Of a DNA stretch of 64,000 bases, positions 53,051 to 62,757 are shown piece after piece. The translations under genes were made by a program, and so were the position numbers. Within the stretch, counting starts at the first letter, position 1. The number at the start of each line of letters is the position of its first letter. Source of the stretch: CAYNWT01 sp964450955 (GTDB lineage Bacteria; Planctomycetota; Planctomycetia; Planctomycetales; Planctomycetaceae); the NCBI GenBank assembly GCA_964450955.1, contig CAYVFI010000017.1:1-64000 (forward strand), given 5' to 3'. The notes beneath the pieces are model-generated. The model had not been told where the DNA came from. It saw nothing but the letters and a program-made list of their open reading frames with translations, and searched no databases.

Positions 53051-55017
53051 TTTCGCGAATCGCGAGGACCTTTCGCGAACTGCGATTGCGACATCGGCGA
53101 GACACCGCCGCGCGACTTCGTCAGGCATTCCGTGTCAAAACCGGTCTGCTAAAGCGGAGCTACTTAGCAGAACCGTCGGCATGGACGAGCATTGATCAAG
53201 ACGATTTGGAAGGCGGAGATCCGGATCTGTTTTCGGCCGTGGTTGATGATGTGTTCGCTGACGTTGCCGTTCCGCCTGAGCCCAATGCTGATGGCAGGTA
53301 CCGTGTCTTCGGACGTGATGTTTCTGTGCTGCCGCAACGCCTTGACTGGCACGCCGCGATTGTCGCCGATGGTTCGTGGCCACAAACACACTGGACTGAA
53401 ATTCCATTTAAATCGCTCACGAATCTCGGCGACATTAAGTACGCCTGGGAGCTGGCTCGGCAACAGATGCTGCTGTCCTGGGCGGTCGGATCTCGACGTG
53501 AGAGTGCACCAGCCTGCGCGAAACGTGTTCGCGACACGATGGTTCACTTTTGGGACAACAACCCGCGCGAGATTGGAATTCACTACATTTCGAATATGGA
53601 GATTGGCATTCGATCTTTGGTCTGGTTGTGGACCCTGTCGCAGTGCCAGCAGGCTGGTTGTTTTGATGACGAATTCTGCGTTCGCCTTGTTCGTGAGCTT
53701 TACCTGAATGGGCGGCATATCGCGCAGAAGATCCAGTTCACTGAAGATACAGGGCGGAACAACCATTTGATTGGCGATGCCGCAAGCCTTTACGTGATCG
53801 CGTTGGTGTTTCCACAGTCTCGTGAATCCACGGGTTGGAAGAAGCAAGCTGACGCGATCTTAAGAGAGTGTCTGGATCAGCAGTTCCTGACGAGCGGCAT
53901 GCACTTCGAATGTTCGTTTGGGTATCTGTGTTTCGTCCTTGAGTTTCTGTGGTGCGTGTATCTGGCAGACGGAACCGATTCGGACTTGAAGAAGAAGATT
54001 GGCACCCAGTTGTCTCAATCGACCCGTCAGTTGGAGGCGTTCGCGACGCCCACGGGTGGTGTTCCGGCAATCAACGATGACGACGACGGTTACGTCTTCT
54101 TCCCAAATCGATGCCGCGAACAGCAGCGGCAGTGGTTAGTGGGTCTGCGGAACAAGTTGCTTGGCGAACCCAGCCCGGCAGTCCATGTCAGGGCTGCGAC
54201 AGACGACTTCCACTTCTTCCACGACACATCGTCTGGCTGCGCCGTGTTCGTGGACCATCATGGTGATCCGTTTCCGGATTCCGGACACAACCACGCCTCG
54301 CTGCTGCATGTACTGTTTTGGCTGGACGGTCAGCCAATCCTCGTTGATTCCGGAACTTACGGCTACAACGGAACCGGTCCGTTACGGAACCAGTTTCGCA
54401 GCACTTCATTTCACAATACGTTAACCCTGGATAACCTGGGGCAGGCCGAACCATCTCGCGGTTTCGGATGGCTTGGACTCGCGTCTTCCGGCCCGTCTGC
54501 AGGGTTTGTCACCGACGAATCACTGACTTACAGTGGCAGCCACAGCTGCTTTCAGAACGCAACACACAACCGGTTCATCTACTGGAATCAAAAGTACCGC
54601 GTTCTGGCCATTCGCGATTCCGTGCAGTGTCAGGCCGGCCGAGGCGTGGATCAGTACTGGCACTTTTCTCCGCAGGTTCGCGTCGAGACAACGAAGGCGA
54701 ATGAAGTACTTACCGTTGCTGGAGAAGACGTCGAAGTTCGAGTTCACTTTCCGGGTCGACCAGACACGACGGTGGTTCACGTAGATCGCCAGCAGCTGCC
54801 GCAATGTGCGTTTGGTCCTGCCTATGGTGTCTTGCAAAACAAGCCAGTCGTGCGACGGTCGTGGGCGACGGATGGCGAAGCTCGATGGACGGTCTTCGCG
54901 GCAGCTGCGTCAGTGTCACTGACCCGCAGCCTGAACGACGTCGAAGTGATCGCAACTGACCGATGGCGAATTCAGTTTGATGCGGAAGGCAACATCTTCA
55001 ACTTCCACGAATCTTAA
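53047..55017 (+). CDS. Heparinase II/III-like protein
   Basis: The roughly 656-residue protein has an alpha-toroid half (W-A-V-G-S-R-R-E-S, N-N-H-L-I-G-D-A-A-S-L) and a beta-sheet half. The latter has D-S-G-H-N-H-A-S-L-L and L-V-D-S-G-T-Y-G-Y-N-G, the landmarks of heparinase II/III and alginate-lyase-like proteins. No signal peptide is visible. In polysaccharide loci such proteins are thought to trim or modify uronate-containing chains. ATG 53047 gives the four-base overlap seen throughout this operon and is preferred to ATG 53038. Confidence 0.87.
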   Translation: MISRIARTFRELRLRHRRDTAARLRQAFRVKTGLLKRSYLAEPSAWTSIDQDDLEGGDPDLFSAVVDDVFADVAVPPEPNADGRYRVFGRDVSVLPQRLDWHAAIVADGSWPQTHWTEIPFKSLTNLGDIKYAWELARQQMLLSWAVGSRRESAPACAKRVRDTMVHFWDNNPREIGIHYISNMEIGIRSLVWLWTLSQCQQAGCFDDEFCVRLVRELYLNGRHIAQKIQFTEDTGRNNHLIGDAASLYVIALVFPQSRESTGWKKQADAILRECLDQQFLTSGMHFECSFGYLCFVLEFLWCVYLADGTDSDLKKKIGTQLSQSTRQLEAFATPTGGVPAINDDDDGYVFFPNRCREQQRQWLVGLRNKLLGEPSPAVHVRAATDDFHFFHDTSSGCAVFVDHHGDPFPDSGHNHASLLHVLFWLDGQPILVDSGTYGYNGTGPLRNQFRSTSFHNTLTLDNLGQAEPSRGFGWLGLASSGPSAGFVTDESLTYSGSHSCFQNATHNRFIYWNQKYRVLAIRDSVQCQAGRGVDQYWHFSPQVRVETTKANEVLTVAGEDVEVRVHFPGRPDTTVVHVDRQQLPQCAFGPAYGVLQNKPVVRRSWATDGEARWTVFAAAASVSLTRSLNDVEVIATDRWRIQFDAEGNIFNFHES

Positions 55018-57176
55018 ACCGTCACGCTGGTCCCGGTTCGAATTGATTCGATCGCGGCGAAGGTGGCCTTCATGACGTGCACTGTTTCTTCGAATGAGAT
55101 CGGTGCTTCTGAACCACTTTGAATGGCTTTAACCAGTTGTGCGAACTGGTCGTTGTGTCCTTTGTCCATACCGCTTAGCCATCCGTTGGACAGCTTTGGG
55201 CCCCCAAACCCATGCGACTTCTTGAAGTTGTCGATCTGAATTATTTGCCCGTCGAAGAAGACCTCGCAGCGTTCCTTTGGAAACGATTTGGTTCCATTCG
55301 CGAAGTAGCAAACTGAACCAACCGAACCGTCGGCGAATTCCATCTGCACTGCCAGCGTGTCCTGGAGATCCGGCCCCGTTGCCGGCCGCTGCACCACGGT
55401 TGAAATTCGAGTAATGACAGAACCGGTAAGAAAGTGCATGAAGTCAATGAAGTGGCAGACCTCACCAATAAGTCGTCCGCCACCGACATCCGGATCATGA
55501 ACCCAGTGGTCAGCGGGAATCTCTCCGGCGTTACACAAGAATGTGGCCGCGAGCGGCGCTTGCCGGCTCTTGAGAAGCGACTTGGCTTTTTGAGCGTGAG
55601 GTGAAAAACGGCGATTGAAACCAACCATCAACAACGGCGTCTTGCCGGTGCGTTGCTGCGATTCAGCGAACTCCGTTTCGATTTGCTGAAGTTCGTCAGG
55701 AGTCATGCAAAGCGGCTTTTCGACGAAAACATTCTTGTCCGCCTGTAGAGCCTCAATCACGTACCGAGCGTGTGAGTTATGCCGAGTTGAAACGACGATG
55801 GTGTCGATGTCCGGGTCGGCGAAGATTGACTGCGTGTCAGTCGTGCAGTTTTCAATTGGATTCTTACGTGCGGCGATAGCGCTGGAGACTCCGCCTGCAC
55901 TGGCGATTGTCTTTAAGCGGGCTCCGGCTTTGGCGAGACCGGGAAGAATCTTGAGTTGTGTGAATTGGCCTGAACCGATGATGCCAAAGCACGCTTTCGA
56001 TGCCGCGCGGGTTCCGCCCGACGCGTGCTTTGTGGGTACGCTTGTGGCAATAAGGGCTTCGTCATTGTCTGGTTGCCCGTAGTCCAGGATAAGTCCGATC
56101 CTGGTCGAATCAGACAGTGCCGCATACGCGTCCTGCGCCTTTGTGAAGTCGAAATGCCCGCTAATCAACTGCTGAACCGTCAACGCACCCGAGTTGAGCA
56201 TTTCGAGCACGGCCTGGAAGTTACGTTGTTCAGTCCATCGCACGTATGCGGCGGGATAGTCGTTGCCGGCCTCTTCGTAACCAGGGTCGTAGCGTCCAGG
56301 GCCGTAAGAACAACTTACCTGGAACGAGAGTTCCTTTTTGTAGAAGTCATCGCGTCTCAGTTTAAGTCCAATGACTCCAGTCAATATGATGCGTCCCCGC
56401 TGACGACTCATCTCCGCCGCCTGATGGATGAGTTCGTCACTTTTGGTTGACGCGGTAATCAACACGCCATCAATGCCGTGCCCATTGGTGAAGACTTCGG
56501 CCGCTCGAACTGGATCGGCTCCGGTCGAGAGATCGACCGTCTCGGCACCGAATTGTTCAGCCAGCTTGACGCGATCTGAATTGAAATCGATCCCGATAAC
56601 CCGGCAACCATTCGCCTTAAGCTGCTGGACAGCCAGAAGGCCGATAAGTCCCAGACCGAACACGGCCACCGATTCACCCAATGTGGGGTCCAGTAATCTG
56701 ATTCCCTGTAGCGCGATTGAACCCAGCACGGTGAACGTCGCCTGTTCGTCAGTGACTTCATCAGGAATTCTCGCGCAGAGGTTTTGTGGAACGCAGACCA
56801 CTTCGGCGTGGTTCCCGTTTGAAGCCACGCGATCGCCCGGTTTGAAGTTCATCACTCCAGCGCCGACAGCCAGCACTGTTCCGACGTTGCAGTAGCCCAT
56901 CGGGAGCGGTTGAGCCAACTTGCTGCGAACAGCTTCTACGGTTGGGGCTAAACCATCGGTGCGGACTTTGTCCAGAACCTGTTTGACTTTGTCCGGTTGC
57001 TGGCGAGCCTTCTCTATGTATCCGGCTTTGGCAAAGTCAGTCAGCATGCGTTCGGTGCCGGCCGAAATAAGCGAACACCGTGACCGGATCAGCACGTGCC
57101 CGGCGCGAGGTTTGGGGGCAGGGACATCTGCGTGGATTAGTTCACCGGACTCAAGGTCCTGAAGAATTTGTTTCAT
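55014..57176 (-). CDS. Two-domain oxidoreductase (ADH plus Gfo/Idh/MocA)
   Basis: Residues 1 to about 345 form a zinc-type alcohol dehydrogenase-like domain (V-F-G-L-G-L-I-G-L-L-A-V), and about 375-720 a Gfo/Idh/MocA domain (F-G-I-I-G-S-G-Q-F, V-E-K-P-L-C, G-E-V-C-H-F-I-D). The fusion is often found beside heparinase II/III genes in polysaccharide loci. It probably oxidises or reduces a sugar nucleotide or glycan residue. Its stop codon and that of the heparinase-like gene share the four bases T-T-A-A, so the two genes converge with no gap. Confidence 0.92.
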   Translation of the reverse strand: MKQILQDLESGELIHADVPAPKPRAGHVLIRSRCSLISAGTERMLTDFAKAGYIEKARQQPDKVKQVLDKVRTDGLAPTVEAVRSKLAQPLPMGYCNVGTVLAVGAGVMNFKPGDRVASNGNHAEVVCVPQNLCARIPDEVTDEQATFTVLGSIALQGIRLLDPTLGESVAVFGLGLIGLLAVQQLKANGCRVIGIDFNSDRVKLAEQFGAETVDLSTGADPVRAAEVFTNGHGIDGVLITASTKSDELIHQAAEMSRQRGRIILTGVIGLKLRRDDFYKKELSFQVSCSYGPGRYDPGYEEAGNDYPAAYVRWTEQRNFQAVLEMLNSGALTVQQLISGHFDFTKAQDAYAALSDSTRIGLILDYGQPDNDEALIATSVPTKHASGGTRAASKACFGIIGSGQFTQLKILPGLAKAGARLKTIASAGGVSSAIAARKNPIENCTTDTQSIFADPDIDTIVVSTRHNSHARYVIEALQADKNVFVEKPLCMTPDELQQIETEFAESQQRTGKTPLLMVGFNRRFSPHAQKAKSLLKSRQAPLAATFLCNAGEIPADHWVHDPDVGGGRLIGEVCHFIDFMHFLTGSVITRISTVVQRPATGPDLQDTLAVQMEFADGSVGSVCYFANGTKSFPKERCEVFFDGQIIQIDNFKKSHGFGGPKLSNGWLSGMDKGHNDQFAQLVKAIQSGSEAPISFEETVHVMKATFAAIESIRTGTSVTV

Positions 57177-57404
57177 CTCGCACCTGTGATGAACTCACCA
57201 ACCGATGAGGTTCAATGGTATTTTGGATCAACTGACGTAGCTGCCTATTACGCATCAGCCGCGTCAAGTCCGCTAGTTGAATTGAGACGGACAGGAATGT
57301 TCGCCCCACGGATGATTCCCGTGCGTGGAGCCACAACAGGTTCGGTCAAACCCAGTCAGCTACGGCAGCCGGTGTCGTGTCGTCCTCATCCCCGATATCT
57401 CAGG

Positions 57405-58115
57405 TCAATCGGCTTGAACTGTCGCAGCAATCAACCACAAATGTCTGAGGTTAGGGACCTCAATCGTCTTTGCGGACCCGAATCCAGCTTTCAGACAAAG
57501 GTTGCTCCAATCCTGCTGGGACAGCCGATTTGTCGAGTAGTTCAGGTGCTTCATAAACCGGCCAAGTTTGCTTAGCCCGAACACGGACTTAAGTGGCCGA
57601 TGAATCCGCGTCGCCTGAATGAAGGTCTCGATCTGACGGCGTGGTGTGTCGTCGCTTGGAACGGTGAACCAGAACCGCGCGTCCGATTTAAGAACGCGGT
57701 AAACAGACTGAAGTGCGATCAGAGGATCAGGAACGTATTCCAGAACACTGGAAGCGACGGCTCCATCCAGTAGCGGCAAATCACGAGCCTGCAGCAATGT
57801 TTCTAACTCAGACGGATCATCACCCACGCAAAAGTGCGTGTAGTCAATGAGCTCATTGTTGTTTTGCTCGGCGGCACGCTGGATCATCATTTCGGAGGCA
57901 TCGACGGCCGTAACTCGACACCCCTCTCCGGCCAGGCATTTGGCGACGTTACCCGCCCCACATCCGAAGTCCAGAAAGTGCCGGTTTTCGAAACTACCCT
58001 CTGTCTCGCCGATGGCGGCAATCAGCGATTCCAGTCGAATTTGCCACGCCGGTTTTTCGTGATATCGCTGCGACCAGATGTCAGAACGGTTCTCGAAGTA
58101 CTCAACAACATTCAC
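57405..58115 (-). CDS. SAM-dependent methyltransferase
   Basis: From GTG 58115 the protein has 236 residues. Motif I is F-L-D-F-G-C-G-A-G-N-V-A, followed by V-T-A-V-D-A-S and A-S-S-V-L-E-Y-V-P-D-P. The GTG overlaps the stop of the sulfotransferase gene by four bases (GTGA), which decides the start over an upstream ATG at 58166. The operon suggests methylation of a sugar residue. Confidence 0.85.
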   Translation of the reverse strand: MNVVEYFENRSDIWSQRYHEKPAWQIRLESLIAAIGETEGSFENRHFLDFGCGAGNVAKCLAGEGCRVTAVDASEMMIQRAAEQNNNELIDYTHFCVGDDPSELETLLQARDLPLLDGAVASSVLEYVPDPLIALQSVYRVLKSDARFWFTVPSDDTPRRQIETFIQATRIHRPLKSVFGLSKLGRFMKHLNYSTNRLSQQDWSNLCLKAGFGSAKTIEVPNLRHLWLIAATVQAD

Positions 58116-58909
58116 TTTGAGTCCCCACTTAGTTCGTAGCCAAGCTGTTCCATCAGTGGTCCGCATTCCGTTTCAATAAACCTGATAGTTTCAGGATCAA
58201 GGTAATCGACAAACCCTGAAACCTTTCCCCGCCGAACAAACGATTTGGCGGTTGAATCTTTTTTCTTACGCTTTGAAATGTCGTGACTGTCCGCCACGTC
58301 TTCCGGTGTTCGCACGGGATCGATTTTTAACGCGTCAACGATTTTGTGCAGCGTGGTCACAGTGTCATGTCGCAGATCTTCATAGCGAACGGGAACCGCA
58401 TCCGGGTCATTTAACCACTTCGTCGCGAACTGCGGCCAGGTGAAGGGGGTGATTGGATTTCTAAACTGATCTCGCACAAACACGGGCAGGTTCGTGTGCA
58501 AATCGTCGTAGTCAGCAAACTGATATCGCGCCCGTGACCGCTGCACCATGACCTTGTTAAACGCGTAGTCTTCGTGCACGAAGAAACAATGAAAGTACAA
58601 CGACACCATCACGTCGCGCGGATCCCGCCAGACAATGACTCGGGAGTTGATTTTGTAATCGCCAATGCTGTGTTGTTTAACGATACCTGTCGTCGAAAAC
58701 GGCAGGCGGTTGTCTGCGAACTCTCGGTCGGTCAGATCTCGAAGCATCCTGCACAACCACGTTCCACCAGACTTTGGAAACTCGTTCACGAGGATAAGTT
58801 TCCGTCGGGTCAACGGATTCCGTAGAAACATCTCACGCCAAACCGATCGCGCTGCGACAACGGCATAACGGTCGGTGCGTTCAAGTACGCTTAGCTCGCG
58901 ATCCACCAT
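58112..58909 (-). CDS. Sulfotransferase domain protein
   Basis: The 265-residue protein has the PAPS 5'-phosphosulfate loop F-P-K-S-G-G-T-W-L (44-52) and the 3'-phosphate site W-R-D-P-R-D-V-M-V-S (94-103), both intact and closer to consensus than in the sulfotransferase at 50733. It lies between an FkbM-type and a class I methyltransferase gene, so the group could decorate one polysaccharide with sulfate and methyl groups. Confidence 0.9.
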   Translation of the reverse strand: MVDRELSVLERTDRYAVVAARSVWREMFLRNPLTRRKLILVNEFPKSGGTWLCRMLRDLTDREFADNRLPFSTTGIVKQHSIGDYKINSRVIVWRDPRDVMVSLYFHCFFVHEDYAFNKVMVQRSRARYQFADYDDLHTNLPVFVRDQFRNPITPFTWPQFATKWLNDPDAVPVRYEDLRHDTVTTLHKIVDALKIDPVRTPEDVADSHDISKRKKKDSTAKSFVRRGKVSGFVDYLDPETIRFIETECGPLMEQLGYELSGDSK

Positions 58910-58929
58910 AATAAGTTGGTCGCTTCAAG

Positions 58930-59694
58930 TTACGTGGAAGCCGAATCGGCTCGACGCTCGAAAGTGAACCCGCGGTCGTCGTTGGCGACAAGGTCGTAGC
59001 CGACAGCATCCAGCTTCTCAGGGTAGTTTTCACCAGTCAAAGCCAACGCCAGGTACTTCACGCCATTGGCGATCGTTTTTGTCAGGCCTTCAATGATTTG
59101 TGGTTCTGCGCCGTTGGCCGTAATGCTGATGAGTTTCGGCGCTGGAAGACCCTGACGTTCGAGTTCTGCGTCAACAGATGTAACGGGAACACGGATTTCG
59201 TTGTACTGACGACGGTCAAGAATGCTTTGGTCAATATCCTGGGCACCTTGAATCAGGTTGGCGGCGGGATGCGTGGGACTGGAAAGGAAGACCAGTTCCT
59301 CATCTTTGTTCCACGCGCCTTTGCGGACGAGGATTAGTCGATCGGCCAGGCCATGCTTATCTGCAAAGGCCTGCAGTGCGTCTCCGCTGTCTGGATCTGG
59401 TTCGAAGACAATGACCTTCCCGCTACCGACCATCTTCAGGAAGTAAATCGACCGGCTGCGGCCAACCTTCAACAGGTCTCGCGGCGCGCCAATCTGCATG
59501 ATCAGGTCGCCGTCTTTGATTAAGCGGTACGGATAGTTATTCCTCCGCTGACGCAAACCGATCTTGTATTTGAACTCTGTTGGAAGGACCTTGAGGAATG
59601 CCGCCACCGGTCGGGTTAGCGTCCGGAATAGTCGCTCCGGCATAAGTTCCTTGATGCGGATCACCAATCCGCGTGTGTTCGTAACTGCAGCCAT
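58930..59694 (-). CDS. FkbM-type methyltransferase
   Basis: From ATG 59694 (AGGTG nine bases upstream) the protein has 254 residues. The FkbM-like core reads D-L-I-M-Q-I-G-A-P-R-D, V-I-V-F-E-P-D-P, R-K-G-A-W and V-P-V-T-S-V-D-A-E-L, with a late I-S-I-T-A-N-G-A-E segment where typical members have D-I-E-G-x-E. The N-terminal 60 residues are basic. The missing acidic residues in that segment and in motif I leave activity uncertain. It is the first gene of the minus-strand group. Confidence 0.75.
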   Translation of the reverse strand: MAAVTNTRGLVIRIKELMPERLFRTLTRPVAAFLKVLPTEFKYKIGLRQRRNNYPYRLIKDGDLIMQIGAPRDLLKVGRSRSIYFLKMVGSGKVIVFEPDPDSGDALQAFADKHGLADRLILVRKGAWNKDEELVFLSSPTHPAANLIQGAQDIDQSILDRRQYNEIRVPVTSVDAELERQGLPAPKLISITANGAEPQIIEGLTKTIANGVKYLALALTGENYPEKLDAVGYDLVANDDRGFTFERRADSAST

Positions 59695-59920
59695 GTTTTG
59701 TATCACCTGGTGGTCTCAGAGAACGCCCCGCAGCCGCCATGGTACCCGGCAGGGGGGCATTCTCCAGACAATTACGGAGTCAAAACAATTCGCTCGCACA
59801 AAAAATACGGTTTGACGCTCGTGTACACACTGAAGTGCTGCGACACCTGATCCTCAGGGTAAGACCCAAAAAACCGGTACGACCCTGGTAGCCCGCACAG
59901 GTGTTGCAGGAGCAGCCGAT

Positions 59921-61714
59921 CTATGCCGCAAAAGGCCACACAACTGGTGCAATAAGAACAGTCATCAACCAGACAACGATCGTCAGCGGCCCACCGGCTC
60001 TCAAAAAGTCGATGGCCTTGTATCCGCCCGGGCCGTACACCATTAGGTTGGTTTGATATCCAATTGGCGTGGCCAGACTGGTTGCGGCCCCGACAATCAC
60101 GGCGACCGCAAACGGCATGAGGTCCACGCCGAGAGCCTGTGCCACCTCAATCGCAATCTGTAGCACCACCAACCCGGCCGCCTTGGCTGTGATCAGGTTG
60201 TTTAGAACCATCGTCAGCCCGCAGATGATTGCCAGCATTGCCCTGGGGTTCGCCTTAAAGAATGCCGCCGCGTCGGCTCCCAGTCCGTTAATCAGTAGAT
60301 CTGCAATGTAGCGGTCTGTGTTGCTGACGTGCATTGCATGACCAATGCCAATGCCGGCTGCCATCACCAACAGAATGTCCCACTCAACAGATCGCAGCGC
60401 GGTGGAACCGCGAAGGCAACGGGTAAGAATCATGCCCCCGGCTGCAACCATGGCCGCTTTGATCATCGGCACCGATGTGAACGCAACAGCCAGAACCATG
60501 GCCGCCATAATGCCGCGAGCCAACCACGCTTTTTCGTATTTTGGAGTCGCCGACCCTTCCAACTGACTGACCAGGAAGAAGTGCCTCGAATTCCGCTGCT
60601 GGTGCAGAAACGCCGGGTTGCATTCCAGCAACAGTGTGTCGCCCGGTGTCATTTCAATGTCACCGATCTTTTTCTGTAGTCGCACGCCGTCACGGTTCAC
60701 CGCAATCACAGCCGCGCCATAACGCGTCCGGAACCGGGCCTCCCGAATAGTCATTCGCAGATACGGGCAGCTGCTGGAAACGACTGCTTCAACCAAACAA
60801 CGATCGCTGCGTTTCCCCTGCAGCTTAAACAACTGATCGGTTGCCGGTTTGAGACCGGGAATTTTCTGCAGGTCCACGACGGAGTCCACGATTCCCACGA
60901 AGACCAGTTGGTCGTTGGCTTCGAGCCGCGTGTCCGGCGAAACTGCCGACATAATCTGGTCGCGGCGATCGATCTCCATCAAATACATGCCGGGCAAACT
61001 TCGCAGGCCGGCGTCTTCAATCGTCTGACCAACCAGCGCGCTGCCTGGTTCGACCTGCATTTCAACAGTGTATTCTTTGGGGTCGTCAAGTTGGGTGAAC
61101 GCCGCTTCGCGGTCGGGCAACAGCCACTTCCCGAAGAACGCGAAAGCGGCAATCCCAACCAGCGTCGCTGGCACGCCAATCCAAGCCAGGGAAAAGAACC
61201 CCAGTTGATCGGCCGCGGGTAGTTGGTCGTTTAAAACCAGCGTGGTGCTGGTTCCAATCAAAGTACACATGCCGCCCAGGATTGCCGCGAAGCTAAGCGG
61301 AATCAACAACGAGGACGCCGGGATACGATGCTTCTTCGCCCAATCCATAACCATCGGCAACATCAAAGCAACGACAGGCGTGTTGTTTAGAAACGCGCTC
61401 ATCAGGGCGACCGGGCCCATGGTTCGAGCCTGCGTCACGCGCATGTCGGTCGAATCGCCGAGGATGCGTCGACCTAAACCGGCCAGGCCACCAGTCGCGT
61501 TCAGTCCGTCCGCAACAATAAACAGTAGCGCGACGGTGATGACTCCCTTATTGCCGAATCCTGCAAACGCATCGTCCGGTTCAATAACGCCGGCAATGAC
61601 CAGTATTCCCAACGCCCCACACAGCACCAGATAGGGTGTGACACGCAGAACCGTGATTCCAATCACGATCAGCACAAGAATGATTAGCGTTGTCGCGATA
61701 TAGAACGTCATCAC
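59921..61714 (-). CDS. SLC13-type permease with two TrkA-C domains
   Basis: The 597-residue membrane protein has the DASS/SLC13 arrangement: helices in the first 200 residues with A-F-L-N-N-T-P-V-V-A and L-I-G-T-S-T, two TrkA-C (RCK-C) domains at about 215-365, then helices with N-N-L-I-T-A-K-A-A and S-L-A-T-P-I-G-Y-Q-T-N near the end. This fusion is common among sulfate and other anion transporters. Sulfate is a fair guess because sulfotransferases and a PAP phosphatase lie nearby. Confidence 0.88.
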   Translation of the reverse strand: MMTFYIATTLIILVLIVIGITVLRVTPYLVLCGALGILVIAGVIEPDDAFAGFGNKGVITVALLFIVADGLNATGGLAGLGRRILGDSTDMRVTQARTMGPVALMSAFLNNTPVVALMLPMVMDWAKKHRIPASSLLIPLSFAAILGGMCTLIGTSTTLVLNDQLPAADQLGFFSLAWIGVPATLVGIAAFAFFGKWLLPDREAAFTQLDDPKEYTVEMQVEPGSALVGQTIEDAGLRSLPGMYLMEIDRRDQIMSAVSPDTRLEANDQLVFVGIVDSVVDLQKIPGLKPATDQLFKLQGKRSDRCLVEAVVSSSCPYLRMTIREARFRTRYGAAVIAVNRDGVRLQKKIGDIEMTPGDTLLLECNPAFLHQQRNSRHFFLVSQLEGSATPKYEKAWLARGIMAAMVLAVAFTSVPMIKAAMVAAGGMILTRCLRGSTALRSVEWDILLVMAAGIGIGHAMHVSNTDRYIADLLINGLGADAAAFFKANPRAMLAIICGLTMVLNNLITAKAAGLVVLQIAIEVAQALGVDLMPFAVAVIVGAATSLATPIGYQTNLMVYGPGGYKAIDFLRAGGPLTIVVWLMTVLIAPVVWPFAA

Positions 61715-61747
61715 TACGCGTTCCAGAACGTGGCCGCCGTGGGTTCG

Positions 61748-62722
61748 TTAAGAAATTCCGACTTGCTTGATCGCGGCGATCACGGCATCGTGTAGCGGTC
61801 CGTTGGTGACAACGACGCCGCGGTTGACGGCCAGTTCGAATCCATGAGTGAACTCAAGCGGCTTCCCCGTGACATCAGTAACAGTCGCGCCCGCTTCTTC
61901 ACAGAATAAAACACCACCGGCATGGTCCCAGATTTTTTCGCGGTAATTCGGACGCGTCGGCAGCCGCAGATAAATGTCCGCTTCGCCGCGGCCAACAACC
62001 GCGTACTTGGCCTGACTGTCCAGTCGAACCGAATCTGCCGTCATGCCAAGTATCTCAGCAATCTGAGCCGAATGGCCGTGTGAACTGTGTCCGCTTTCCA
62101 CTGATTCGCAGAACCGAGCCGCAGACGAATCAGTAGTCGAGGTGACCTTTGAGGGAGTGCTGTCGCCGCCCGAAAGCGGAACCGTCCATGCACCATGTTC
62201 ACGAATCGCGACACAAACGGTTCCGTCTGAACCGCCAACATCTTTCAGGTTCGGGCAAGCCACCAGACCAACTTCTACTTTGCCGTTAACGATTAACGCC
62301 AATGCAACCGCGTATTGTTCGCCACGAAGAAAACCCTTCGTGCCATCGATCGGATCCAATGTCCAAAACCGATCGCTGTAGTCCTTGGCAGAACCTTCAT
62401 CAATCCAATCGCAAATGTCGTCGCCCGAACCTTCAATGCCGATTCCGTTGACTTCAGCAACCACGCGTTTCAGAAACTCAGCACCATCATCGGCTCGCAG
62501 TTCGGCCGATCCTTCTTCACCGATAATCGGATCAGAAAACGCCGCCCGGATGCCGCGACAAACCACTGCCTGACTTGCGAAGTCCGCGATCGTGACCGGG
62601 CTCTTGTCTTTTTTCTCAATCGATTCAGTGCTAATGCCTGACTGAACCGCCTGGCAAATCTTTGACGCCATCCGAACCGCTTCCAGTCCAACAGCGAGTT
62701 CGTTCTCGTATGGGTGAGTCAT
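61748..62722 (-). CDS. 3'(2'),5'-bisphosphate nucleotidase-like phosphatase
   Basis: The 324-residue protein belongs to the inositol monophosphatase fold. It has the metal sites G-E-E (68-70) and D-P-I-D-G-T-K-G-F-L-R (123-133), the latter typical of the Hal2/CysQ group, which hydrolyses PAP to AMP. A second metal Asp lies in W-D-H-A-G-G. PAP is left over after each sulfotransfer and inhibits sulfotransferases, so its place beside the sulfation genes makes sense. It lies 33 bases before the permease on the same strand. Confidence 0.87.
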   Translation of the reverse strand: MTHPYENELAVGLEAVRMASKICQAVQSGISTESIEKKDKSPVTIADFASQAVVCRGIRAAFSDPIIGEEGSAELRADDGAEFLKRVVAEVNGIGIEGSGDDICDWIDEGSAKDYSDRFWTLDPIDGTKGFLRGEQYAVALALIVNGKVEVGLVACPNLKDVGGSDGTVCVAIREHGAWTVPLSGGDSTPSKVTSTTDSSAARFCESVESGHSSHGHSAQIAEILGMTADSVRLDSQAKYAVVGRGEADIYLRLPTRPNYREKIWDHAGGVLFCEEAGATVTDVTGKPLEFTHGFELAVNRGVVVTNGPLHDAVIAAIKQVGIS

Positions 62723-62757
62723 GGTGGTCTCTTAGTAGTGTTTGAACAATCGAAGCG

